The notes under the pieces were generated by a model, which had not been told where the DNA came from, did not search any database, and saw nothing but the letters and a program-made list of their open reading frames with translations. 64,000 bases of DNA, from positions 89,567-153,566 of the forward strand of contig JALXWS010000005.1 in NCBI GenBank assembly GCA_025144025.1, in the 5' to 3' direction. This document shows, one piece after another, positions 57,278 to 64,000 of this stretch. This DNA comes from Corynebacterium sp. p3-SID1241. GTDB lineage: Bacteria; Actinomycetota; Actinomycetes; Mycobacteriales; Mycobacteriaceae. Position 1 is the stretch's first letter; each line of letters begins with the position of its first letter. Made by a program: the position numbers and the translations under genes.

Positions 57278-57992
57278 TTTCTGCCTCAGACTTTTGTTCT
57301 CGTTTTGCGTTAGCGTGCTCACCTGTGCCCGCCGCTGCGTCAACGGCTGCATCCGCGCGGCGCACCATCCACACGGTCAGCGCCGTAACTAGAAGCGTCA
57401 ATGGCCACCCCATCAGGATTCGGGTCACCCCTAAGGCTGTGGTTGCATCCGCATCATAAATGGCGCGCTGAACAACAAAACGGGCAAGGAAGATGACCGC
57501 CCACCCCCCAGTAGCGATGGCATAAGCCCGGCGCGCCTCTGGAATCTTTTGCCACTGCATTTCCTCGCCATTGATCCCCTTCCAGATGACACCCACAGCG
57601 GGCCACCGAAAAAGGATTGATAGTACCGCGGCAATGCACAGCGCCAACGACATCCAGATGCCGTACAAGAAATACCCTTTTGCATCACCGGTAAACCAGG
57701 CGATGGCTGCGCAAAGAGCCACTCCCAGCAGACCCGATATGGCTGGCTGCAGGGTCTCTTTACGGATTACCCTCCAGAGTGCAATAACAACGGCCACGCC
57801 GAGCGCTGCCGCTAAGGCTGGCCCCAGCCCAAAGAAGTTATTGACAGGAATCAGCACAATGACCGGCAAGGTCGCCGAGATGAGCCCTGACAAGCCTCCC
57901 ATTTGCTCCAGCAAGGTGGGTTCGGCAGCAGACTCCTCAGAGTCCAGCTTCTTAGCGTCCGGGGAATGTTGCGGCGAGGAAGAATGTGTCAC
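57270..57992 (-). CDS. DUF3159 family membrane protein
   Basis: 240 aa from GTG 57992 (MTHSSSPQHSPDAKK). Six or so TMs, first at about 35-55 (GLSGLISATLPVIVLIPVNN). The conserved DUF3159 stretches FFGLGPALAAALGVAV, RKETLQPAISGLLGVALCAAIA and AVIFLARFVVQRAIYD are present. Function unknown; the family is confined to actinobacteria and sits between dut/DUF3710 and the RNA methyltransferase. The tail is basic (GEHANAKREQKSEAEND). Confidence 0.88.
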   Translation of the reverse strand: MTHSSSPQHSPDAKKLDSEESAAEPTLLEQMGGLSGLISATLPVIVLIPVNNFFGLGPALAAALGVAVVIALWRVIRKETLQPAISGLLGVALCAAIAWFTGDAKGYFLYGIWMSLALCIAAVLSILFRWPAVGVIWKGINGEEMQWQKIPEARRAYAIATGGWAVIFLARFVVQRAIYDADATTALGVTRILMGWPLTLLVTALTVWMVRRADAAVDAAAGTGEHANAKREQKSEAEND

Positions 57993-58005
57993 GTGGTTTA
58001 CTTGC

Positions 58006-58953
58006 CTAGTTCTTGGAATTAGGTGCAGAGCCCTCATCGGGATTCTGCGGGGACGATCCATTCTCACCCTGTTGTGGGGTACCGCCCAAATCGCGCAAGT
58101 GTTGCTCCGCCTCTGCTTCTGCCGCAGGGTTGGGGCCGCCCACGCCGTTTTCTGGGTGGTGTTGAGCATTAGCCGCTGCCTGCTGTTCTTGCTGGCGCTG
58201 GTCCATGGCTTGTTTGACCTGCTCTACGAGCTGCTCGGGCATGATGACCGGCAAAGCATTTCCCGCTAGGATGGGGTCTTCCCCGCGGTAGACGAAGGTA
58301 CGGGCAGCAACCTCGCGGGCCATGTCTGCTAGGTCTGCTTCCATACCGGCCGGCGCGGCCAAGGTCATGCGCAGCATCCAGCGCGGACCATCTGCGCCGA
58401 TAACGCGGACCTGACCGTTGTCGTTCTTGCCCACGACCTCAGCACCCCAAGGGCCTGGCTCGGTAGTAACGGTAAGTCCGTCGCGGCTCATGCCCTCCTT
58501 GATTTCCTCCACGGATTCGGCCCACTGGCCCGGCTTACGTGGGGCAGCAAAGGCTACTGGAGTAATTCGGCCTACCTTGGTCACGATGTGCAGCATTCGT
58601 GGGCCTTGTTCGCCCATTTCCACCTGTACCTGGGATTCCTTTGGCAGTGGGATGCGCAGGGAACCCAGATCTAATACGCCAATGGAAAAGTCGCTGAAGT
58701 CGAAGGTTTCGATATCGACGGAGTCGCCGTCAAAGGGGCCGGTCTGGCCATTGATGGCATCATGGGCAAATTCGCGGGGTTCATTGCCAGAAGCCGCCGC
58801 GGCATCTGCTGCGGTGTCGCCTACCGAAGCATAGGTCTCCTGCGCCTCCGAATCCGCGGACGTGGGGTCCGCCGGCTTTTCGCTTTGTGCTGCAGGCTTT
58901 TCCTGAGCCTTCTTTTCTTCGTCTTTCTTCTTGCCAAAGGGCCAGATTCCCAT
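58006..58953 (-). CDS. DUF3710 family protein
   Basis: 315 aa. N-terminus MGIWPFGKKKDEEKKAQEK followed by an acidic Ala-rich stretch to about 85. The conserved domain is about 90-250: GVLDLGSLRIPLPKESQVQVEM, GRITPVAFAAPRKPGQWAES and GADGPRWMLRMTLAAPAGM. The C-terminal 60 residues are Gln/Asn/Gly/Pro-rich and probably disordered. Function unknown. Neighbours dut and DUF3159 are the standard actinobacterial context. Confidence 0.9.
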   Translation of the reverse strand: MGIWPFGKKKDEEKKAQEKPAAQSEKPADPTSADSEAQETYASVGDTAADAAAASGNEPREFAHDAINGQTGPFDGDSVDIETFDFSDFSIGVLDLGSLRIPLPKESQVQVEMGEQGPRMLHIVTKVGRITPVAFAAPRKPGQWAESVEEIKEGMSRDGLTVTTEPGPWGAEVVGKNDNGQVRVIGADGPRWMLRMTLAAPAGMEADLADMAREVAARTFVYRGEDPILAGNALPVIMPEQLVEQVKQAMDQRQQEQQAAANAQHHPENGVGGPNPAAEAEAEQHLRDLGGTPQQGENGSSPQNPDEGSAPNSKN

Positions 58954-59001
58954 GGGTGCTACGTCCTTTCTAAAAGTCTCGTTGAGTCTCTACTGCTTTA
59001 A

Positions 59002-59475
59002 CTACACACCGGTAGAGCCATAGCCGCCGGCTCCGCGGACGGTGTCATCCAACTCTTCAACCTCAGCAAACCCCACCAGCTCTACGCGCTGGACCACGAG
59101 CTGAGCGATGCGCATTCCGCGTTCGATCTCAATGGGAGCGTGCCGGTCGTGGTTGATGAGGCAAACCTTGATCTCCCCGCGGTAATCGGCATCCACCGTG
59201 CCCGGGGTATTGACAATGGATAGCCCCTGCTTGGCGGCTAGTCCGGAGCGCGGGTGAATTAAACCAACTGTTCCTAGTGGCAGCGCAATGGCAATCCCGG
59301 TGCCGACGAGGGCGCGCTCGCCGGGTTGCAGAGTAAGAGATTCTGCTGCATAGAGGTCCGCACCGGCGTCACCACGGTGGGCGCGGTGCGGCAGTGGAAG
59401 CTCCTTATCCAGGCGCTTGACTTTAATGTCCCCAAAGGGGCTTTCTGATTGAGAATGCGGAATCGAGTCAGTCAC
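59002..59475 (-). CDS. dut: Deoxyuridine 5'-triphosphate nucleotidohydrolase
   Basis: 157 aa homotrimeric dUTPase that hydrolyses dUTP to dUMP and keeps uracil out of DNA. The five motifs are visible: [11 protein letters not shown] (1), [11 protein letters not shown] (2), [13 protein letters not shown] (3), [10 protein letters not shown] (4) and [10 protein letters not shown] (5, with Tyr instead of the commoner Phe). Start GTG 59475 ([12 protein letters not shown]) is taken over the longer frame, which runs back over the DUF3093 start region. Confidence 0.95.
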   Translation of the reverse strand: MTDSIPHSQSESPFGDIKVKRLDKELPLPHRAHRGDAGADLYAAESLTLQPGERALVGTGIAIALPLGTVGLIHPRSGLAAKQGLSIVNTPGTVDADYRGEIKVCLINHDRHAPIEIERGMRIAQLVVQRVELVGFAEVEELDDTVRGAGGYGSTGV

Positions 59476-59525
59476 CTGGCCAATCCTACCTGCCTTGAGA
59501 GGTTCATTCTGCGGCGCGTGTGGAC

Positions 59526-59531
59526 TAGACT
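59526..59531 (+). promoter_or_regulatory. -10 box of the leaderless DUF3093 gene
   Basis: TAGACT ends 8 nt before GTG 59540. Confidence 0.45.
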
Positions 59532-59539
59532 GACTAGAC

Positions 59540-60076
59540 GTGTCTGATACATCTGCTACTTCCGCAACTCCGGCACCGTCAAGCGCCGCTTCGGCACAGG
59601 GCACGGTGGACTCTCAAGTGCTCTACCGCGAACGCCAGTGGGTCCCTTGGTACTTTTGGCTATTCGCCGCCGCCATCGTGGCACTTACTTCCGCTACTGC
59701 CGGCCTTAACCGCTCCATGTGGTGGACCATTATTCCCGCGATCCTCCTTGGCGCTATCGCAGTGTGGGTACTTATTACCTGGTCCAATACGGTCATCAAG
59801 GTAGAGCGTGACCCGGATGGAACGCGTTGGCTCACGGTCAAAGATGCCCAGTTGCCCAACGACGTCGTGTCGCGGTCTATCACCGTTCCCAAATCTGCGC
59901 GGCGCAATGCGCTGGGTCCACAATTCGATCCCGCAGCGTTTTTGGTCTCCCACGCTTGGGTGGATGAGCACGCCATGATGGTGCTCAATGATCCAGAGGA
60001 CGATACTCCTTATTGGCTCATCGCCTCGAAGGATCCGGAGGCTTTGCTCCACGCTTTCGTTCCGGAACAGCACTAA
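59540..60076 (+). CDS. DUF3093 family membrane protein
   Basis: 178 aa. Polar Ser/Ala N-terminus, then [22 protein letters not shown] and a second TM ([22 protein letters not shown]). The cytoplasmic domain is [21 protein letters not shown] and [16 protein letters not shown], ending in [19 protein letters not shown]. The pattern is the DUF3093 family of actinobacteria; function unknown. Divergent from dut with 64 bp between starts. Confidence 0.88.
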   Translation: MSDTSATSATPAPSSAASAQGTVDSQVLYRERQWVPWYFWLFAAAIVALTSATAGLNRSMWWTIIPAILLGAIAVWVLITWSNTVIKVERDPDGTRWLTVKDAQLPNDVVSRSITVPKSARRNALGPQFDPAAFLVSHAWVDEHAMMVLNDPEDDTPYWLIASKDPEALLHAFVPEQH

Positions 60077-60123
60077 TCTTTATTGACTTAGCACACCACA
60101 GAAAATGTGGTGGCTTCTACAAC

Positions 60124-60167
60124 AAACCCCGCACTCGGCAGGTGAAAAGTTGCCGAGTGCGGGGTTT
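60124..60167. terminator. Bidirectional terminator between DUF3093 and DUF4193 genes
   Basis: AAACCCCGCACTCGGCA and TGCCGAGTGCGGGGTTT form a 17 bp perfect stem across a 10-base loop, giving T-tails on both strands. A small second hairpin (CACCACA/TGTGGTG, 60094-60112) lies just upstream. Confidence 0.9.
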
Positions 60168-60187
60168 CGTTTCTACTGCGTATTCCT

Positions 60188-60478
60188 TTAGGCGCAATCC
60201 TTGCAGATTGGCTGGCCGTCCTCTTCGTGGGAGTAACGCTTATTGGACTGCACTAGGAAACACGAACCGCAAGTAAACTCATTTTCCTGACGTGGAACTA
60301 CCTCAACATTAAGCTCCTCGCCCGTGAGGTCTACTGATGGCGGCTGGAATGCTTCGACGATTTCTCCGTCATCGTCCATGCCGTTGTTATCGCTCTCAGC
60401 GGCTTTGAGTCCTTCTAGGGAGTCAGTTTCGAGTTCATCTTCCGCGCGCCGGCGCGGTGCGTCATAATCGGTGGCCAT
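60188..60478 (-). CDS. DUF4193 family zinc-ribbon protein
   Basis: 96 aa. An acidic N-terminal half (RRRAEDELETDSLEGLK) and a C-terminal zinc-ribbon-like Cys4 site: TCGSCFLVQS and ICKDCA. This is the actinobacterial DUF4193 protein encoded near sigA. Function unknown; a nucleic-acid or polymerase-associated role is only a guess. Short intergenic regions either side and a terminator after it indicate a single-gene transcript. Confidence 0.9.
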   Translation of the reverse strand: MATDYDAPRRRAEDELETDSLEGLKAAESDNNGMDDDGEIVEAFQPPSVDLTGEELNVEVVPRQENEFTCGSCFLVQSNKRYSHEEDGQPICKDCA

Positions 60479-60590
60479 AATGCACGCCCCTAATGGTCAA
60501 GTTGCTTTAAGGAATGGGTATTTATCGATCGCGCATAGTAAAGCACAAATGGCTCGATGTCATCTCACCGCTCGCCGGCGTGGAAAACTA

Positions 60591-61442
60591 TTACCCCCGC
60601 AGCGCGTCCGTGGCCCCGTGCGCTGCTAAAAGCTTTTCGAATGCGGGGGCCAAATCTGCCCCCGCGGCCCAGGTAAGTTCACCGTCAGCGGAGCCTTTAT
60701 CAAAACCTGGATGGCGCACCACTGCACCTGCCTCGCGGGCAATGATTGCCCCAGCAGCGAAGTCCCACGCGTTGATGCCGTGCTCAAAGTAGGCATCAAC
60801 GGTTCCCTCTGCCACCCTGCATAGGTCGAGCGCGGCAGCGCCGATGCGGCGAATATCACGCACATTAGGCAGAAGCTTGGTAAGAAGCTCCGCTTGGGCC
60901 GCACGCCGGTCAGCTCCGTAACCAAAGCCGGTGGCAACCAAGGCCAACGCAGGATCTTGTGTCTGGCCACACCGCAGTGCGTGCTCAATTCCGTCTGGGC
61001 CGGTTACCGTGGCACCCTGGCCGGCTGCGGCAGCATAGGTGCGCCCGCGCGCCACGTTGACCACTGCGCCAGCTACGAGGTGCCCTTGGTACTCTGCACC
61101 AATGGATACGGCGTAGTCCGGCACTCCGTAGAGGAAATTCACGGTGCCGTCAATCGGATCGACAATCCAGGTAACACCACTCGTCGATTCCACATTGGCG
61201 CCTTCTTCGCCAAAGATTCCGTCCCCGGGGTGCTGGGTGCGGATGGTGGTGGCAATGAACTCCTCTGTCGCGGTATCGACCTCCGTTACTGGATCTACGT
61301 CGCTGGACTTGGTGTGGGTATGCGCCGCGATGCCCTCGCCTGCTACGAGTTCTGCGCGCCGCGCAGTAATTAACTCCGCAGCCCGCGCGGCGGTAGAAAC
61401 GGCAAAATCCCGCAATTGGAGAAAATCGATCTGCTCAGTCAT
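60591..61442 (-). CDS. suhB: Inositol-1-monophosphatase family protein (SuhB-like)
   Basis: 283 aa Mg-dependent phosphatase. Motif [12 protein letters not shown] supplies the Glu, [15 protein letters not shown] is the DPxDGTxNF motif, and [18 protein letters not shown] is motif B. Could hydrolyse inositol phosphate, feeding the PI-mannoside pathway encoded in this window, but the family also contains fructose-1,6-bisphosphatases and NADP phosphatases. ATG 61442 is used ([12 protein letters not shown]); CACAAT ends 7 nt upstream, suggesting a leaderless mRNA. Divergent from ppgK. Confidence 0.93.
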   Translation of the reverse strand: MTEQIDFLQLRDFAVSTAARAAELITARRAELVAGEGIAAHTHTKSSDVDPVTEVDTATEEFIATTIRTQHPGDGIFGEEGANVESTSGVTWIVDPIDGTVNFLYGVPDYAVSIGAEYQGHLVAGAVVNVARGRTYAAAAGQGATVTGPDGIEHALRCGQTQDPALALVATGFGYGADRRAAQAELLTKLLPNVRDIRRIGAAALDLCRVAEGTVDAYFEHGINAWDFAAGAIIAREAGAVVRHPGFDKGSADGELTWAAGADLAPAFEKLLAAHGATDALRG

Positions 61443-61476
61443 GCCAACTATTGTGCCTTCTTCTAGACTGTCGGGC
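61443..61476. promoter_or_regulatory. 34 bp bidirectional promoter region of suhB and ppgK
   Basis: Plus strand: TAGACT (61464-61469) ends 7 nt before the ppgK ATG. Minus strand: CACAAT (61455-61450) ends 7 nt before the suhB ATG. Both mRNAs would be leaderless, and each promoter's -35 position would fall in the other gene's start codon. Confidence 0.5.
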
Positions 61477-62235
61477 ATGACTACTCTTTCTGGCCATTCC
61501 TTCGGCATCGATATCGGCGGCTCCGGCATTAAAGGCGCTGAGGTGGACCTTGCCACCGGCGAATTCGTGGGTGAACGCATGAAGATCGCCACCCCACAGC
61601 CATCTACGCCGCACGATGTTGCCAAGGTGGTAGCCCACATCGTGCAGGAAAAACAGTGGGACGGCCCCGTTGGCATCACCCTGCCTTCCGTGGTTCGCAA
61701 CCAAGAAGTCGAGACTGCGGCAAATATTTCCAAGGACTGGATTGGGGTCAACGCCACAGAACTCTTTGCGGACTACCTGGATGCAGATTTTGCCGTGCTT
61801 AACGACGCCGACGCGGCGGGAATAGCCGAGGTCGCCTACGGAGAGGACATCGCCAAGCAGAGCTCCGTAATTTTCCTAACCCTGGGCACCGGTATCGGTT
61901 CGGCCTTCTTCCTGGACGGCCAGTTGTTCCCCAATACCGAACTGGGGCACCTCACGGTGGGCGATGACGAGGCTGAGAAAATTGCGTCCTCGGCCGTAAA
62001 GGACCGCGAGGAACTCAAGTACAAGCAGTGGACTAAACGGCTCAACAAGGTCCTCGCGGAATATGAAAAGCTCTTTAACCCGCAGGCCTTCCTCATCGGG
62101 GGTGGGATTTCCCGCAAGTTTGAAAAGTGGGGCCCACACCTTGATATTGAAACCCCCGTCATGCCTGCACAACTGCGCAATCGCGCAGGAATTGTCGGAG
62201 CAGCGATGGCGGCGGTAGAAGGTTTGAAACCATAA
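61477..62235 (+). CDS. ppgK: Polyphosphate glucokinase
   Basis: 252 aa ROK-family kinase that phosphorylates glucose with polyphosphate (or ATP). Phosphate-1 motif [17 protein letters not shown] at residues 9-25, catalytic-region [14 protein letters not shown], phosphate-2 [13 protein letters not shown] and the PPGK-specific [12 protein letters not shown]. Length and the lack of ROK zinc-cysteines fit PpgK. ATG 61477 ([10 protein letters not shown]) is used; the longer frame runs antisense through suhB. It precedes sigA, as in other corynebacteria. Confidence 0.95.
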   Translation: MTTLSGHSFGIDIGGSGIKGAEVDLATGEFVGERMKIATPQPSTPHDVAKVVAHIVQEKQWDGPVGITLPSVVRNQEVETAANISKDWIGVNATELFADYLDADFAVLNDADAAGIAEVAYGEDIAKQSSVIFLTLGTGIGSAFFLDGQLFPNTELGHLTVGDDEAEKIASSAVKDREELKYKQWTKRLNKVLAEYEKLFNPQAFLIGGGISRKFEKWGPHLDIETPVMPAQLRNRAGIVGAAMAAVEGLKP

Positions 62236-62286
62236 TATTCACGCACTGCTGGTGACCCTATCCACCGGCGGAATGGAAAGATCCTC

Positions 62287-62292
62287 TATACT
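62287..62292 (+). promoter_or_regulatory. Probable -10 box of sigA
   Basis: TATACT about 145 bp before the sigA start; no clear -35. The leader of about 140 nt has GAAAGGG six bases before the GTG. No small gene is seen in the 200 bp ppgK-sigA gap. Confidence 0.45.
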
Positions 62293-62435
62293 GGGCGGTC
62301 GATCCTAAGTTAAATAGCTCTAGGGCGTGTCTGGCCTGCATAAGGCCACAACGCGCTAACATCACACTGATGCACGAGCGCCCGACTAGGGCGCACTGAG
62401 CTGTTTCAACCAAGAAGTTAGTCGAAAGGGCGTAC

Positions 62436-63893
62436 GTGGCAGCCACTGAATCTTCAGACGAGGCACTCGGCGAGGGCGAAAACGCCGCTGAGGCATCTAC
62501 TCCTGCAAAGAAGACCGCCAAGAAGCCGGCAAAGAAAACCGCGAAGAAGACGGCTAAAAAGACGGCCAGAAAGACCGCTAAGAAAACAGCCAAGAAGACC
62601 GCAAAAAAGACCACTAAGAAGTCGGCCAAAAAGACTGCGAAGAAGTCCGCCAAGAAGGCCACTAAAAAGACGGTCCGTAAGTCCGCGGCCAAAAAGCAAG
62701 AGTCCCCAGCCGAGTCCGAAAAGCAGGCGCAGCCGGAGGTAGACGAAGAGCTCGAAGAAGACGAGCACGATGAAGACGTCGACTTCGATCCCACCAATGC
62801 GGACATCGAAGACGATGATGAATTCGAAGCCGGCGAGGACCCAGAAGAGAACTTGGACGAAGACGATGAGGACGAAGAGGAAGACTCTTCTTCCGTCTGG
62901 GACGAAGAGGAGTCGGCAGCGCTGCGCCAAGCGCGCAAGGATGCACAACTGACAGCTTCTGCTGACTCTGTACGTGCCTACCTGAAGCAGATTGGTAAGG
63001 TAGCTCTGCTCAACGCCGAGCAAGAGGTTTCCTTGGCCAAGCGCATCGAAGCCGGTCTCTACGCACAACACCGCATGGACGAGATGGAAAAGGCCCGCGC
63101 CGAAGGCGATAAGGCTGCCAAGCTCTCCCCCATGGAAAAGCGCGACCTGCGCAGCATCGCCCGTGATGGCCGCAAGGCTAAGAATCACCTGTTGGAGGCC
63201 AACCTACGACTAGTTGTCTCCTTGGCCAAGCGCTATACCGGCCGCGGCATGGCCTTCTTGGATCTTATTCAGGAAGGCAACTTGGGCCTTATCCGTGCAG
63301 TAGAAAAGTTTGACTACACCAAGGGCTATAAGTTCTCTACCTACGCCACGTGGTGGATCCGCCAGGCTATTACCCGCGCCATGGCTGACCAGGCCCGTAC
63401 CATCCGCATTCCGGTGCACATGGTGGAAGTCATCAACAAGCTGGGCCGCATCCAGCGCGAGCTGCTGCAGGACTTGGGCCGCGAGCCCACCCCGCAGGAG
63501 CTGGCAAAGGAGATGGATATTACCGAGGAAAAGGTGCTCGAAATCCAGCAGTACGCCCGCGAGCCCATTTCCTTGGATCAGACCATCGGCGACGAAGGCG
63601 ACTCCCAGTTAGGTGACTTCATCGAGGACTCCGAAGCCGTTATCGCGGTCGATGCTGTCTCCTTCACCTTGCTGCAGGACCAGCTCCAAGACGTGCTGAC
63701 CACCCTCTCCGAGCGTGAGGCCGGCGTCGTTCGCCTGCGCTTCGGCCTTACCGACGGCATGCCGCGCACTTTAGACGAAATCGGCCAAGTCTACGGCGTC
63801 ACCCGCGAGCGCATCCGCCAGATCGAGTCCAAGACCATGTCGAAGCTGCGCCACCCCTCTCGTTCCCAGGTACTGCGCGATTACCTCGACTAA
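62436..63893 (+). CDS. sigA: Principal RNA polymerase sigma factor SigA
   Basis: 485 aa sigma-70. N-terminal extension: a Lys/Ala/Thr tetrapeptide repeat (24-87), then a strongly acidic tract (about 101-155). Region 1.2 starts [18 protein letters not shown]. Region 2 contains [17 protein letters not shown] (2.1-2.2), [20 protein letters not shown] and [20 protein letters not shown] (2.3-2.4). Region 3 follows, and region 4.2 has [21 protein letters not shown]. No intact classical region 1.1 is seen; the repeat/acidic block occupies its place. GTG start with GAAAGGG upstream. It reads -10 boxes like those listed in this window. Confidence 0.98.
   Translation: MAATESSDEALGEGENAAEASTPAKKTAKKPAKKTAKKTAKKTARKTAKKTAKKTAKKTTKKSAKKTAKKSAKKATKKTVRKSAAKKQESPAESEKQAQPEVDEELEEDEHDEDVDFDPTNADIEDDDEFEAGEDPEENLDEDDEDEEEDSSSVWDEEESAALRQARKDAQLTASADSVRAYLKQIGKVALLNAEQEVSLAKRIEAGLYAQHRMDEMEKARAEGDKAAKLSPMEKRDLRSIARDGRKAKNHLLEANLRLVVSLAKRYTGRGMAFLDLIQEGNLGLIRAVEKFDYTKGYKFSTYATWWIRQAITRAMADQARTIRIPVHMVEVINKLGRIQRELLQDLGREPTPQELAKEMDITEEKVLEIQQYAREPISLDQTIGDEGDSQLGDFIEDSEAVIAVDAVSFTLLQDQLQDVLTTLSEREAGVVRLRFGLTDGMPRTLDEIGQVYGVTRERIRQIESKTMSKLRHPSRSQVLRDYLD
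62505..62696 (+). repeat. 12-bp coding repeat in sigA (AKKT-type tetrapeptides)
   Basis: Sixteen in-frame 12-base units encode AKKT and close variants ([28 protein letters not shown]). The codons vary between units, so the protein pattern is kept more strictly than the DNA. Confidence 0.85.
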
Positions 63894-63938
63894 CCCGAGC
63901 CGTTTCGTGCACCGAAGCGCACGCAGCGCTGGCCGATG

Positions 63939-63982
63939 CCCCCTCTCCGCCGCCCCATCCGGGCGCGGCGCGGAGGGGGTTT
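63939..63982 (+). terminator. Terminator after sigA
   Basis: CCCCCTCTCCGC and GCGGAGGGGG pair with a small bulge across a GC-rich loop that pairs further (CCGCC/GGCGG-like), followed by TTTCG. It starts 46 bp after the sigA stop. Confidence 0.7.
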
Positions 63983-64000
63983 CGCGTATCCTCACTGCTT

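Noticed and set aside
62258-62938. Long Ser/Phe-rich open frame antisense to sigA
   Set aside because: It is the mirror of the AKKT repeat and acidic tract; composition is an artefact of the repeat and no start signal supports it.
1-64000. Search for prophage genes, integrases, transposases, CRISPR arrays, restriction or toxin-antitoxin systems
   Set aside because: None with recognisable signature motifs was seen; aside from 44.0-46.8 kb the gene order is that of a core corynebacterial chromosome.

Overview
The window looks like chromosome of a Corynebacterium (Actinobacteria, mycolate-bearing Corynebacteriales). The evidence is the gene content and order: PI-mannoside synthesis genes (pgsA-patA-pimA), an AftC-like arabinosyltransferase, the CE1758/CE1759 luciferase-like monooxygenase pair, actinobacterial DUF3000/DUF3093/DUF3159/DUF3710/DUF4193 proteins, and the run hemQ-rnd-dxs-trmA-dut-suhB-ppgK-sigA. 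GTG/TTG starts are common, GC is moderately high, and many starts lie only 6-9 nt behind a -10 box, as expected for leaderless transcripts. The species cannot be named from the sequence alone.

Layout. 1-6.5 kb (minus strand): 5' part of alaS, rarA, an atypical aminoglycoside-phosphotransferase-fold protein, aspS. 6.7-14.3 kb (plus): zinc metallopeptidase, Pit phosphate transporter, a HEPN-CBS gene split by an in-frame TGA, the LLM monooxygenase/FMN reductase pair, L-serine dehydratase and an overlapping TetR regulator. 14.3-24.5 kb: hisS, a metallo-beta-lactamase-fold hydrolase, tpx, a membrane-anchored cyclophilin, a small secreted peptide, a DUF421 protein, a 5'-nucleotidase, rel and apt. 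24.5-34.2 kb (minus): peptide-type solute-binding lipoprotein, secF, secD, yajC, ruvB, ruvA, ruvC, yebC, tesB. 34.4-41.6 kb: a GT87 membrane glycosyltransferase, then a tightly overlapped minus-strand operon thrS-HIT-pgsA-patA-pimA-LemA-like. 41.6-44.0 kb: a CopC/PCuAC/DyP-peroxidase operon.

44.0-47.8 kb is the accessory part: a visibly AT-richer stretch of small orphan genes beside six minus-strand tRNAs (Gly-Val-Gly-Cys-Val-Gly in transcription order) and one plus-strand tRNA-Val(CAC). It includes a secreted prepropeptide-like protein abutting a small membrane protein, which I read as a possible bacteriocin/immunity pair. The region has no integrase, transposase or CRISPR array.

47.8-64.0 kb returns to core genes: DMT transporter, RibD-like reductase, aftC, msrB, hemQ, DUF3000, rnd, dxs, a TRAM-domain RNA methyltransferase, DUF3159, DUF3710, dut, DUF3093, DUF4193, suhB, ppgK and the principal sigma factor sigA.

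Functional threads are translation (four aminoacyl-tRNA synthetases, seven tRNAs), DNA repair (rarA, ruvABC), protein export (secDF-yajC), cell envelope mannolipids and arabinan, phosphate acquisition (pit, 5'-nucleotidase), stringent response (rel), redox defence (tpx, msrB, DyP) and heme synthesis (hemQ). Most of the window is ordinary core genome. The items most worth a second look are the TGA-split HEPN-CBS gene, the secreted/membrane pair in the tRNA-side island, the 100-residue secreted helix peptide, and the overlapping leaderless suhB/ppgK promoters.
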